Source of the DNA: Haberlea rhodopensis
Lineage: Eukaryota > Streptophyta > Magnoliopsida > Lamiales > Gesneriaceae
Assembly (NCBI GenBank): GCA_907163345.1
Contig: CAJQUN010000003.1
Location: 27,357,879 to 27,421,878, forward strand
Length of the DNA stretch: 64,000 nucleotides
Direction: 5' to 3'
In this document: in pieces, positions 23,071-35,140 of the stretch
Position numbering within the stretch: position 1 is the stretch's first letter
How the letters are laid out: the number at the start of each line of letters is the position of its first letter
Notes under the pieces: generated by a model
What the model saw: the letters and a program-made list of their open reading frames with translations, nothing else
What the model was told of the DNA's origin: nothing
Database searches by the model: none
Translations under genes and position numbers: made by a program

Positions 23071-26000
23071 ATGGCCAACATGGAGTTGCAGATGAACCCT
23101 CAAATGGAGCAGATTCATGGGGAAATTCGCGATACCATGCGTGCCCTCGCGTAATGTTTATATTCATGATCTTATCTACGGCCTGATTATGCATTTTTTG
23201 TTGCATTAGCCTTCGTTTTTTGGTTTACGACATATTTTGGATGGTTGCTTGACTTAAAAAATTTACGCTTTTTCAAAATATTTTTGAAGATCTTTTTTTC
23301 TTTCTTCCTGTTTATGTTGTCATTTCACGTTTTGTGTTGTTTTCAAATGGAAATGTCTGATATTGATTGAATTCATGAAGTCCTCTTTTTTGCTTCCGCT
23401 CCTCATCCTTCTTGGGACTGCATTCTTAGATGGCTGTGTTTTATTGGTATTAGCAATGCTTACGTATAAGTCTGAACCAAATGGCCTCTTAGGAAGTTTC
23501 TTTATTGTTAGTCGAAATTTCCTTCTTGGCTCATTGAATGATGAGGAGCTTCTTCAAATCAATTTCCTTTTAAGTTGCTCTCCTCCGTTTCTGTATACAT
23601 AAATTATCAATGACCTTAGTTCCTTGTAAAATTGCTTAATATTTTTTATTGGTGTTTTTGTCCTGTTGGTTAGATATTTTATTCAGTTAGAAATATGTTG
23701 TGGAAGAGTTACTGCTGTTAATGAGGCCTGATGGGCATAAACCGTTCTAGTGCGAGCTAGTCTCAGTAGGAAACCTTATTGTCATTAATCTCGACTGTCT
23801 TTCATTCCTAACCAGAAATGGCTTTCAAAAGCTGGATAAAATTAAAGATTCCAACAGACAAAGTAAGCAGCTGGAGGAGCTTACAGGGAAGATGAGGGAG
23901 TGCAAAAGGTATTTTATTTTCTGTGCTGTGGTCTCTCTATAGTTATACCAGTTTCAATGTTGAGAGAGTTACATTCCTTACATGTATAAAACACTCGTGG
24001 GAACACTTATCAGATTCATCCTTCCTTTGCTTTCTCTTTAACTGTGGCTGTTGATGGTTGCATTATTCTTAAAAACCTTTTGTTCAATCTTGATTGCGTT
24101 TTAACTGACTAGATTGATTAAAGACTTGGATCGTGAAATTAAAGATGAGGAAAGAAAAAATCCTCCAGAGATTACCAAGCAGCTTAACGACGAGAAGCAA
24201 TCCCTGGTAAGTGAATTAAAAACTTGAAGTTCTTTTAGATTTTTAGGTTCTCATGAATACACCTAGATTGACTTGTTGATTGTTTTAGTCTTGGCATTTT
24301 TTTATGTTTTTATGTTCTCAAATAATACATCTCTTCTCTTCCACAGCATAGCTTTACAGAAAAATACTCTTGAACATTGAGGGACATTAATTTTCCTGCA
24401 AGGAAAAACTGAAGTTTTTAATAAATATCAAGTGAATCAATAATTTATTCTTCTTATTAGTTTCCTGTTAGTTCTGCTCACACTTAGGTAGTGTAATAGT
24501 GTATGGGTTAAACAGGTGGGTACCAAGCTACTGGATGTTACATTAATATGATCATGGCCTTGCATTATCATATACACAGCACATAATGGTCAGTTCTGAA
24601 TGGCGGAAACATCATCCACCATTGTTGTAAAAAAATGATTAAATTGATCTTCTAAAATTCTAGGTGGTTTATGTGGTCTTGATGTTTGATGTATTCTTCT
24701 TCTTTTGATGTTTATCATGGGTCTTATGTCTTGAATTCATTGTTTTTAGAGTATTGTTTTAAACTTTTCACAAGATCCTGATACTCATAAGAACACCTGC
24801 ATACTGATGCAGATATCTTTTTTCATGTTACAAAGTTTATCATTTTATATCCTTTTTTATTTTCAGATCAAAGAGCTGAATTCATATGTTGCCCTGAGGA
24901 AAACGTAAGCGCATTGTTTCTGTTTTATTTAATAATTCACCGATTACAGTCTGTTGCTGATTGAAAAGTCCGTCGTTTTGAATACTCCAAGGCTTTGGTT
25001 TTGGTTTAGTGTAGAAAATATATGCAAGTTTGAATCCATAAATGAGTATGGCTTATAACTTGTTACTTTGATGCAAAATGTTATTCCCAGTTCTGTCAGG
25101 CACTCAGGCCCCTTCTTTTTTGCTCTAATAGAACATTTTTTTATTTTTGATAAGGTGGTTCATAATCATTTTAGTACTCGTAGACAGATGATAAATTGAA
25201 TTTGTAGTGAAATACTCGTAGACAGATGATAAATTCAACCTCATCCTGTATCGATCTAATTGAGTAGATTATTTTCTTTTGGTCTTATTTTTCCTGACAG
25301 GAAGCTCTGGCACTTGTCCTTCGTGGCCTTTAAGCATGATTTAAAACAAATCCGTCATTATGAAATATTTTTCCACCATTATGTTCTTTAACTAGTACAC
25401 ATTCTTGTGTGGGTTATCCATCTAATTTACTAAATGGCAAGCTTGATCCTTCACATGTTTTGCGAACAACAAAAGTCATGTCTAACTTGATATGTAGATG
25501 CTGTATTTGTATATGAAGTCACATAAGTGCAATGTTTTCCGCATCATCTTAATCATTTGAGATACTATTTGTTTTCTGAAAGTTTCTTCTCATGACAATA
25601 GTTTAAAATCATGAGATATGCTAGATTCCAATTGCATCCCTGGTCATTAAATGCTTGAAAGTTTTAAAACATGGATGCATCTGTATGTGTTTCGAAGGCG
25701 AGGTGATAAAGAAAGTGATGTTTCATAGTAGTTTTGCTTTATGTGCATATGAACAAATTCTTCGAAGTCGCAAAAAGAGCAATTCCGACTAGCTTCCTGT
25801 TGCATCCTTTCTTGCTTTTTCATGCATGAAAGTTTTACGGCATGCACACATCTATATTTTACTTCCAACGAGGAGTAATTAAGCGCACTGAAGTTTCCAG
25901 TTTTTATGGCATTCATTTTGCTTTATGTATTTCTGTTAACCAAGAAAGGAAGTTCAAAGTAGGACAGTAATTCTGATGCATATTGGCAATGATTTTTCTT

Positions 26001-28699
26001 TATAAATAGTTTCCAATAACAAAAGATTGCTTACAAAATCCTGGAAGTGTTGATATAATCTTTGATATGAATAATGGGTTTCCTGTCCATATAGTCTTTC
26101 TTCTTTACTATGTCTATCGTACATGGTGGTGCAGGTACATGAGCTCTCTTGGAAATAAGAGGGTTGATCTCTTTGATGTGGGAACTGGTGGCATTGAGCC
26201 TACAGCTGATGAGAATGTTAAAGTGGCATCAGGTCCATACCTAGTCTTTCTTATTAATTGTATTGCATTCTTGCAATTACCTTTGACGAGGAAAACAGGA
26301 AAGAAAAGTGTCTATTATTTTGTTGATAACATATAGACAGAGGTGACTGTTAATTTGAATCCGTTTTTGGCTCTTTTTCTTTTGGTAATTTCTTATTAAC
26401 TCGTCTACAAAACACTGGTATGTTGGGATATCTTATCTGTCTCTGGACTATAGTTAAAATCTTCAGTAAAGATTTTAAGTTCAAAGCCTTGATTAGCTTT
26501 GATCTTGTGTATTGTGATGTTATAAATTAAAGACTATTAAGCATTTTCTTGCTAAAAGTTTTCCAATCCATAGCCTTTGTTGGCTGCTATAAGCCTGTAA
26601 CCTAGTCTTACCTTACCGCCCTGCCTGGTTTCCTTCTTTTATTTATTAAAATACCTGCTTCTGTTCTCATTTGGGCTCTGTTAATCCATAATTCTCGCAT
26701 GAGTCATCAATTGCCTTGTACTCATTTTTAATTGAATTTAACCACTCAAGCCTATAATATTTTGTGGTCTGCCCTTATAATCCATCATCTTAAGTTACTT
26801 ATGGAAGAAGCCAGAATGTCTTGCAGCTAATTGTAACTTTCAATCCTTGTATTGTTGAAAGCAGAGAGGCAGCTAAAAGTGCCACTATTGCTGTTTAGTA
26901 TGGTACCCCGTGGTTATTACTTGATTTTATATGCATGTGATGCCATTGAACTATAATCTGCATATGATGCTGTGCAAAAATACGTTTTGGGTAACCTTTC
27001 ATCCTTGTTTCGACATCTCACCTTCCATTTTCATGAATTAATATAGAGATGTCAAATCAGGAGCTTGTCAATACTGGCATGAAGGCAATGGATGAGACTG
27101 ACCAAGCCATTGAACGCTCCAAACAGGTAGGTTAAAATACACTGCATTTTTAAATATAGGGTTAACTTTTTTCTAAATTCTATGATACTTTAGGTTGTTC
27201 ATCAAACGATCGAAGTGGGAACGCAGACTGCTACTACTTTGAAGGGACAAGTGAGTGAAAGTTTCGTGCCTGCTCCATTTATTGTCCTTGAGTGTTTCAT
27301 TGCCAAGCTGTATCTATTTTTTTAATTATGTGCAGACTGAACAAATGGGTCGCATTGTCAATGAACTTGACACCATCCAATTCTCTATCAAAAAGGCGTC
27401 CCAGCTTGTTAAGGAGATTGGTAGGCAGGTACAATAGCTGAACACACCATCTCTTTTTTTTCTTGACCATATCATTTTTATACGACGTTATATAGTAACA
27501 CCTTGAAATTTCACAAAATAATGCCGTCTGTCCACATGAGATGCTATTGGTAATTATATGTGCAACAAAAACTTAAGAAATTGAAATATTTTGAGATGCT
27601 CATTGGATTAGGTTTTTGTTAAAAAAAGGTGATCTACTTTATAGTTTTTCTCATGTTTGTACTTCATAAGATTTCTCAGTCTTATAGACTTTATTAATAT
27701 CAAATTGACTTGTTTTCCAGGTGGCGACTGATAAATGCATCATGATGTTTCTTCTGTTGATTGTGTGTGGGGTTATTGCTATAATTGTCGTGAAGGTATT
27801 TTCATCTATTGATTAAATGTTTGATTATAAGTTTTGACACTAACATGATATTCATTTTTTCACAATATATAAGTTGATCTCTAGTTGCGCATGAGTAGGT
27901 TTCCATATAAATTACTTGTGTCGCAGGGAAATTTTTATACGAGGTAAAATATCTTTTTAATTGTCGTAAATAAGAAATCTGGCATTTTTTTCCTTGTGTA
28001 TCCTTGTGGACATGTAATAGTGTTGTATATTCACGACTTCTCATGAGTTTGAAAATTGTTAGTATGTATTAGCATTGGCACTGTGTGGTTTCTTTTTGTC
28101 TTACGTGCACCTTGGCACATTTTTATTGGTTTAAGGCACGCTTTAAGTACCCCTCAGTTATAGAGATTATAAATCCTACTTGAAGTACCATGTAATAGCT
28201 TTCATATTTACTCTTGTACTACTGGATGTTTTGTTTGCAATTTTGGTTGTTCAATATTTTGTAATTAACGTACTCGACGTTATTTGTTTGTACATCTAGA
28301 TTGTAAACTATTATGCTTTAGTGTACTTCACATTGCGCTCACACTTTGTGTGTTCTGTGCTTTTAACAACCATGGCCCTTACATCTCCTTTATTTTGTTC
28401 TTCCCATCACAAAATCTGGAGAATAGGCAGATCTCGACCTCCAATAAGCTGTTACTGCAGCTTGTATAATTTCATGAAACTGAATCTGGATGTGCTTTCT
28501 TTTCTTTTATCAATATATGTTCAATTTGTTCTTTTAGTGTTATTTTATGTACTCTCCACCAATATTGATTGCATGAGATTTGATCTCGTAGATAATAAAT
28601 CCCCACAACAAAAGCATAAGGGATATTCCTGGATTGGCGCCTCCAGCTCCAACAACAAGGAGACTGTTGTATGTAAAGCCTGCCCAGCATTTTTGGTAA
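23071..28699 (+). CDS. NPSN: Novel plant SNARE (NPSN family, Qb-SNARE)
   Basis: A tail-anchored Qb-SNARE; family members act in fusion at the cell plate and plasma membrane. Ten exons: 23071-23150, 23816-23908, 24113-24206, 24867-24904, 26135-26232, 27047-27126, 27194-27250, 27336-27428, 27721-27795, 28592-28699 (816 nt, 271 aa; all GT-AG). The N-terminal helical region contains NGFQKLDKIKDSNRQSKQLE. The SNARE motif includes the presumed zero-layer Gln at about 180 (LKGQ|TEQM) and continues to KEIGRQVATDKC. One transmembrane helix spans about 218-236, and a 35-residue tail with RDIPGLAPPAP follows it, as in other NPSN proteins. Retention of intron 9 would replace this tail with VFSSID. The paralogue (NPSN11/12/13) cannot be assigned. 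All frames join cleanly. Confidence 0.95.
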
Positions 28700-29134
28700 A
28701 TCTGTGGTTGAAGGGCCACAATATCATCCAAGTTTTCATGCGTTGCCCTCGCTTAGTGATGCTAATTGTTCCTTGTATCGTATTTTTCTTCAAGCTTCCT
28801 ACTTGAGATGTGGATATTTGTATGATAATTTATTATACTGATAGATATATATATGTATAGCGTGTGTGTTCTGTTAATTTTCTTTGCGATTGCTGTTATT
28901 CTTAATGTATACTTGAGAGATGTTGCTAGTGACTGAGAACAAACGAATATGGCATTCTTGCCGACATCTAGTTTGTTTGATTCCTTTTTCCTTCTGTTGT
29001 GGCATTTTCAGGTTTGTAATGGTATAAGCAATGGTGGATTTCCTTGCACGCACAAAACTAAAATGTCATAATTGGCTGACGACGATGTACGGAGTCATAG
29101 TGTGCACATCGAATCTATTCTATATGCTAATTAA
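28700..29134. other. 3' flank of NPSN
   Basis: T-rich sequence that probably contains the NPSN 3' UTR. I see no further gene. Confidence 0.5.
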
Positions 29135-29235
29135 GAAAAATTCTTGTATGGACAGAAGAGTGAGGTCTGGTCCATGCACCAACGTGCACAAATGCATGGA
29201 TTAGGTGTGGACCTTCCTCCATGTAAGAATTTCCC
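29135..29235. mobile_element. Short Mutator-like MITE
   Basis: The 101-bp element begins GAAAAATTCTTGTATGGA; the reverse complement of its right end is GGGAAATTCTTACATGGA. It is flanked by the perfect direct repeat TGCTAATTAA (29125-29134 and 29236-29245). A TSD of 9-10 bp with terminal inverted repeats fits a Mutator-type non-autonomous element. It lies between the convergent NPSN and translocator genes. Confidence 0.8.
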
Positions 29236-29655
29236 TGCTAATTAATAATATTGTATGTGGAAATTATTAGGAGGGGATGCATCTGAAAAAAAAATAAAAA
29301 TTGATGTACCAAACAGACCAATGTAACTCAAGATACTAATGAACTAATATAATATAGGAAAGGGTACGTTTGATTAAGATAATGATCTCGAAGGCTAAAA
29401 AAGGTTACCGCAAGTGGTCATTTCGTGATTGATTTTTTTCTGGGGGGATGAGCATACATGTCATGCTTTTTGACCTCAAATTTTCTCTATAATTTCGTAG
29501 GGATTTTTTAGAAAAACTATTTAAATATTGTTATTACAAACGCATGATGCATGTGCCTTAATGGCTACTAGTATAAACTCATCGTGCAAGGAATTTACGA
29601 ACAAAATAATAGAAAATAGAACGGCTTAAACTACGAAAACATGTATTTTTGACGT

Positions 29656-32600
29656 TCATACATTACTACTTTGTTGTGTCTGAGTCCTTCCAATATGAGA
29701 CAGCCTGGACGACGACGTAGGAGGAACCAGTGGCGTCTCCTCGTCTATTACAGCTTCATTATTATCATCAACAGTGCTGCTGCTATCAGTTCTGTATACA
29801 TCGGATGACTTCTTTTCCAGCATCCAATCCTGAACCAAACGATGAACCTAAGCAAGCATATGGTGCATAAGATATAGTGTTTTCAGACAATGTTACCTTT
29901 GTAATCCTTTCAGGAATGTTTTGAGAAGTCTCCTTGACCTTCAAATAGTTGTATAAGACAACCCCACAAAGCGCTGCATTAAAATTTTATATAGTTGAAT
30001 TGAGAGGCCAAAACTGGTGATGAATTAACGCAACGGTAGAATATTTATTATTTACCAATGCCATAGCCAATAATGTTAAGACCAGTTATTGTCGACTCTG
30101 GGAAAATCACTGTTGAAAGGGCTATAAGTATCCAGTCCTTGAGAACACCAGCAACTCGGACCGTAACTGCTCCAGTTCTACCGATCACTAAGAAGATTGA
30201 GAAGTTCAGCAGTAATGCGCAAATGGCGTTGGAAAAGAAGATCCACATATTAAACTGAATTTGAGACACTTCCATCCCGGCTTGCTCCAGGAAGTACCAA
30301 GGGACTAACAAAAATACGAAACTGCATGGAGCGATGTAGTATAAGCTTGTGATGGGGTTTAGAGTCAAGCCCTTCTTCTGTAGAAGGACTTGAGTCAAGA
30401 CCAGTCTCAGAGCTTCAGCAAATATGCCTGTAACCTGATAAACTGTGCCGATCACATTAAAATGGATTTCCCCATAAGAGGAAATGACAACTCCAACACT
30501 GACCAAAACCATGTTCGCAAACAAGTCCCATCTTAGTTTGTCAGCACCGCACAACACAGCCACGACAAATGTTGCCACAGGCACTGGCAAGGATAAATTT
30601 TTTCTTAGATGCGAAAAATATTAATAATAATATCAAATCATTAATGGATTCTTGTTTCACTTACTAAGGGCCTTAAGCATCTGAATGAAAGCCACGGATA
30701 TATGCAAGTAAGCAGTGTTACCAAACCTGTGGAAATTAGGACCAGCCATTAATGTAGTTGATTTTCTCAGCCGATCTACTGTCAAGAATTTTAGCACTCT
30801 CTAGAAATGCATAAATGTAAAAAAATCCTTGACATGGGAAAACTTCTGATATAAAAATCATGAGTTTCCCTTCAATCCCTTTCTGTTTCTCATACATTTT
30901 TCTCGGCTTTTTATGCTCTTGAACGCATTATAAGAAAATAGCATGAAAAAAACAGCCTTCTACTCCTGTTTCCTAACACATACACGCATAGGATCATATT
31001 TTTATGTTGCGTTTAAATTCATCTTCATGCAATAAGGCATACTTATCTGGAGTAGCTTATGTTATGAAAATCTGTTACCAAGAACTATTTAAGTAGCAAC
31101 TCCTATTGAAGACAATGCATCCAACAAAACAATAGAGCAGTCACATCAGTGAAATTTTTTGACCTATGTTTACCGACAAAAAGTTCACCTTGAGTTTATA
31201 AATATTTACTTATCCATAGCTGACCATTTACACATGGCAGCAAATATATTTCTCATCATCTCCTTAGCACTTCACTGTTTATGGCACTGTGCACGGACAT
31301 CGTGCTATGCATTAACAATTCCATCTACTTCAATAATCATTCCTCATGTTTGGTGGTCCAACCTCTCAGATTCTCCTTTCTGTTCTAAAAATATTCCTTC
31401 ATTTATGAGGTTCAAGTTTTCTCATTTCACGTGTTTTGGATGTTCAGTTGGTCTAGGATTCTATATTTTCACCGTGAAATACGTACCAAAGACTTGAAGC
31501 GAAGAAGGCACTAATTGGGATCACACAGGATGCATATCTGCAACCAAGAAGAAAGAATAAAAAACAGGAAGAAACATTGAAGGAATAGAAGATTAAATTT
31601 GAAAAAAATAATAATAAAATATAAAGTGGAAAAATCTCGTACATGCGGAAAGTCATTTTAACTGGAGACACAACCTGCAGCAAATTTGTGAAGATCAGGT
31701 CAAATAAAATTTAAAAGTATTAATTACGCATTGGCAAATTGATTTTCTGAGGAGTTGCCAGCATCTTTTGATGAGTTTTTGGACTTGGATGCTGAATAAT
31801 TCCACAGCACTAACCAAGCAATCACCTTTAAAAGAACACGCTTTAAGATTGATCATGTGTCCAATATGATCATTGTCCAGTGCAATAGAGGTACAATCAC
31901 GATAAATGAGTGTGTGCGTGTAACAAATTTAACTTCCTATTTTGTTCCCCTTGCACTGGAATTCTAACGAATATCGCAGCTGATGGGTAATTACATGACT
32001 GAAACAATGTAAGGACTCAGGACAGTAAGCATTAGAATAAATAGAAAACATTTGCTCGTCACGCTTTTCAATTTCCATGGTGAAATATGTTCTTGCAATT
32101 GCAAATGATAAGTAAAATAGTAGTTACTAAAGGCGCAAAAAACACTTAGGATCCATTTGGATTGAGGGATTTGAAGCCATGTATTTCAATTCCATGATTT
32201 CAAATCCATTTGATTGTTTGGATGAAAATAGGTTGGGTGGATTTTATATCCACCCATTTCTTAATTTATGTAGATGTAATGGTAATTATGATGGATTTGA
32301 AATACATCCACCCAAGATGGATGTCATTTCAAATGCATTATCCAAACCCTTCTCCAAATCAAACCCCTTCCTCCAAATCATATCCCTCAATCCAAACACA
32401 AACTTAGATATACATGCACCTTGGATCCTAAACTCTGGTACAAATAGAAACATGTGTCTTGGTGAAGTGATCCCGCAATAATAAATAATATCTTAAAATG
32501 CAGAAGTATGGAGAAAATTATGTTATGTAATATCTAATATGAACTTATAATACCATTAAAAAATAATAAAACACATACTCAATAGTGCATAATGAGGCGG

Positions 32601-33655
32601 ATTTAAAATATGCCTTCAGCACAAAAATGTGTGCTTGGACCCTGACCTAGTCGCATGCCTCGTGGGTTTATATGAGTAAAATATCCATTAGCATGCTAGC
32701 ATCATGCCACAGCCTGATTTAGTGATGCCGTTTAACATTAAATGTAGCAAGGATTGCAGTAGAAAATGATGTTAAGAGAAGTTGTAGATAGTTAATATGC
32801 TGCAGGTAGATGTACCTTGAAGACACGAATAAGAAAAAAAGCCACTGCACCGGAAAATCCCATATGTATCATAGTAAGTGTTATTGGAAATGGAAAGTTG
32901 AAGTATTTTGGAGAAAGAACCCACTGCAAATAAAAAGTCAATGTCAGTGGCTCAATACACATCAGTAGGAGCCAGGAAAAAGCATTAACAAATTATGAAT
33001 TGAAAATGAGGAATGATAAGTAACTAATTAACTGCTAAAACTGAACCAATAATCAAATGCTAGATTCGCAGTGAACCGTCATTAACTATGCTTAATCTGA
33101 AAATAACACACTTTGACACACAAATTGTATACTGAGATTTTGTCATTGTTGATCACAAAAACTGAACGTTGCACATAGTTTAGACAAAGCAAAAGAGGTG
33201 AGTGACATAGATAAAGTTCAAAGTCTAGTACCTTGTTATACAAAATAACTCCAGATGAAAGTGTAATGTAGATTAGAAGGTAGAAATATGTTAAGATTAA
33301 TGATCTATATATCATTTTAACTGCCGTTTTCTTCCACCCTTGGCCCTCAGAAGTCTCGGGCTTACTCTCCACTTTGCACACTGAACCAATAATCAAATGC
33401 TAGATTCGCAGTGAACCGTCATTAACTATGCTTAATCTGAAAATAACACACTTTGACACACAAATTGTATACTGAGATTTTGTCATTGTTGATCACAAAA
33501 ACTGAACGTTGCACATAGTTTAGACAAAGCAAAAGAGGTGAGTGACATAGATAAAGTTCAAAGTCTAGTACCTTGTTATACAAAATAACTCCAGATGAAA
33601 GTGTAATGTAGATTAGAAGGTAGAAATATGTTAAGATTAATGATCTATATATCAT
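29656..33655 (-). CDS. Sugar phosphate/phosphate translocator family protein (NST/TPT superfamily)
   Basis: A multi-pass transporter of the drug/metabolite superfamily, closest to the uncharacterised plant 'probable sugar phosphate/phosphate translocator' group (SSGVILYNKWVLSPKYFNFPFP signature split across exons); substrate unknown. Exons on the minus strand: start exon 33718-33572 (ATG at 33655), 32923-32816, 31674-31643, 31537-31487, 30726-30665, 30583-30056, 29973-29897, 29829-29656; 1116 coding nt, 371 aa. Conserved pieces include IPISAFFASSLWFGN, the long EALRLVLTQVLLQKKGLTLNP exon, the GAVTVRVAGVLKDW region and a cytosolic C-tail with SSRLSHIGR. The start is chosen because an in-frame TAG in the leader exon precedes it and homologues begin here. 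The start exon is duplicated downstream (33380-33232). The last exon has a second in-frame acceptor 18 nt upstream (after 29848). Confidence 0.9.
32149..32403. mobile_element. PIF/Harbinger-type MITE in a translocator intron
   Basis: 255 bp. The left end GGATCCATTTGGATTGAGGG matches the reverse complement of the right end (GTTTGTGTTTGGATTGAGGG) over most positions. It is flanked by TTA on both sides (32146-32148 and 32404-32406), the usual Harbinger/Tourist target. Non-coding. Confidence 0.85.
33040..33379. repeat. Tandem duplication, downstream copy (340 bp)
   Basis: Identical by eye, base for base, to 33380-33719. It contains a full second copy of the translocator start exon (33380-33232 with its donor) and about 190 bp of the following intron. 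Relative to transcription (minus strand) this is the second copy. Its acceptor context differs because the junction removed the pyrimidine tract of the original: it reads GGTTCAG|TGTGCAAAG. Confidence 0.97.
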
Positions 33656-33719
33656 TTTAACTGCCGTTTTCTTCCACCCTTGGCCCTCAGAAGTCTCGGG
33701 CTTACTCTCCACTTTGCAC
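33380..33719. repeat. Tandem duplication, upstream copy (340 bp)
   Basis: This copy keeps the pyrimidine-rich acceptor (TGTTTCTAG|TGCAAAG) and is therefore the likelier start exon. The two copies abut directly with no spacer. Confidence 0.97.
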
Positions 33720-34032
33720 TAGAAACAGATGAACTCTTAACATGCTTAACCAGAAATGAGGATATCTGAAGAAAGATCAGATACTAGTTCCACAATCATG
33801 GACAATCTTCATAGTTTCACGGATCTGCATCTGTATCTATACAATTGAAACAGATCCCAAGCTTCAAATTGCTCACTGCCACAAACATATCCAAATAAAT
33901 CAAAGGAAAAAACACAGCAGCCCGGGAGTAAACTGAGAAAGACAAAAGGAGATAAAAAAAATTAACATGTAATATTATGATTGAGAAATAAAGTATGCAC
34001 AATATCATAATGCATGATTTCACAGATAATAA

Positions 34033-34129
34033 GGCACTATTTGGTACACTGGATGAGATGAGATAAGTGAGTGCTGAATAGTTAAAAGTCATGAATCATC
34101 GTATCCTTCAAAATGTACCAGACAGTGCC
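34033..34129. mobile_element. Small PIF/Harbinger-type MITE (97 bp)
   Basis: The left end GGCACTATTTGGTACA matches the reverse complement of the right end, GGCACTGTCTGGTACA. It is flanked by TAA on both sides (34030-34032 and 34130-34132). It lies in the leader intron of the translocator gene. Confidence 0.85.
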
Positions 34130-34770
34130 TAAATGCACTCCATATCAGCTTGCAAAGCAATCAGTCATCTTAACAAGCGTAGAGAACTAAAACTCACAAA
34201 TCACAAAGAATTAAGACAATAAGTAATTTCAAGTTTCATCACTATAGCAGAATCAGGAAAAATCACAGCCATGTTAGATCCAAATTCATTCATAAATTGC
34301 TGTCATTTTCTAAGGTTTCACTAGATTGATTAGTGGATTCTTAACTTGCACGGGTCTGCAATCTGTGCTTATTTCTGTCCGCTCTATCATTTTACATTAA
34401 AATTGCACAGCATAATTGAATTGAATAAATGGTAATGAATTAGGCACAGTAGTAAGACAAGTAGTTTCGCGTTTCTCAACATCAGCAGTTTACCCCCAAA
34501 AAGCTCTTACCCTCTTACATCAACCACAAACCTTAGCAATACATTGCACAAGATAATGGAAGAACAGAACCAAAAACGAAATTACGTAAATCAAATTGAG
34601 AAACCAACATAAAAAACTGAATCTTTCTCCACAGATGCCTTTATGCAAAGGCATCGACAAAAAAAACAAAAACAAAAACAAAAACAAAGACAAAAAAAAT
34701 GCAAAAAAGGAAATCTTAAACATTACAGTGAAAATTCGAAGAAAAGGCGGAGTGGGATTTGAGTATTACC

Positions 34771-34990
34771 TCCTATACTGATAGGAAAACACCACCTCAA
34801 AATCAAGAGAAACGGTATCAATGTTCGAGCCACGCGTTCACGACACTTTTTCACCGGTGTGTGGATGTATACTGTGTAGAGTGGAGAATTAGAAAGGGTA
34901 AAAGGAAGAAAAGATTGCAAATAAACTGGAAAGAAGGTTAGATTTGACAAAATTGCAGTGGCAGAGGCACTCAGTGGGTGAGCTAGCACT
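34771..34990 (-). other. Probable 5' UTR exon of the translocator gene
   Basis: On the minus strand the sequence ends with the donor ATAGGAG|GTAATAC at 34771/34770. Splicing to 33718 puts an in-frame TAG ahead of the Met at 33655, which fits an untranslated first exon. The upstream boundary is a guess; no TATA box is certain. Confidence 0.5.
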
Positions 34991-35092
34991 TGGCACTTGG
35001 CAGCAGAGCAATGAATGCAAGTCATCACACGAGGTTAGCGTGCTTTTACATCGTTTTCATTTTCAAAATTTTAATGATCATACAAATACTAA

Positions 35093-35093
35093 C

Positions 35094-35125
<32 letters not shown>

Positions 35126-35140
35126 ATTTATATATGTATA
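35093..35140. repeat. (TA)n microsatellite
   Basis: An interrupted run of TA dinucleotides with occasional extra T. Confidence 0.9.
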
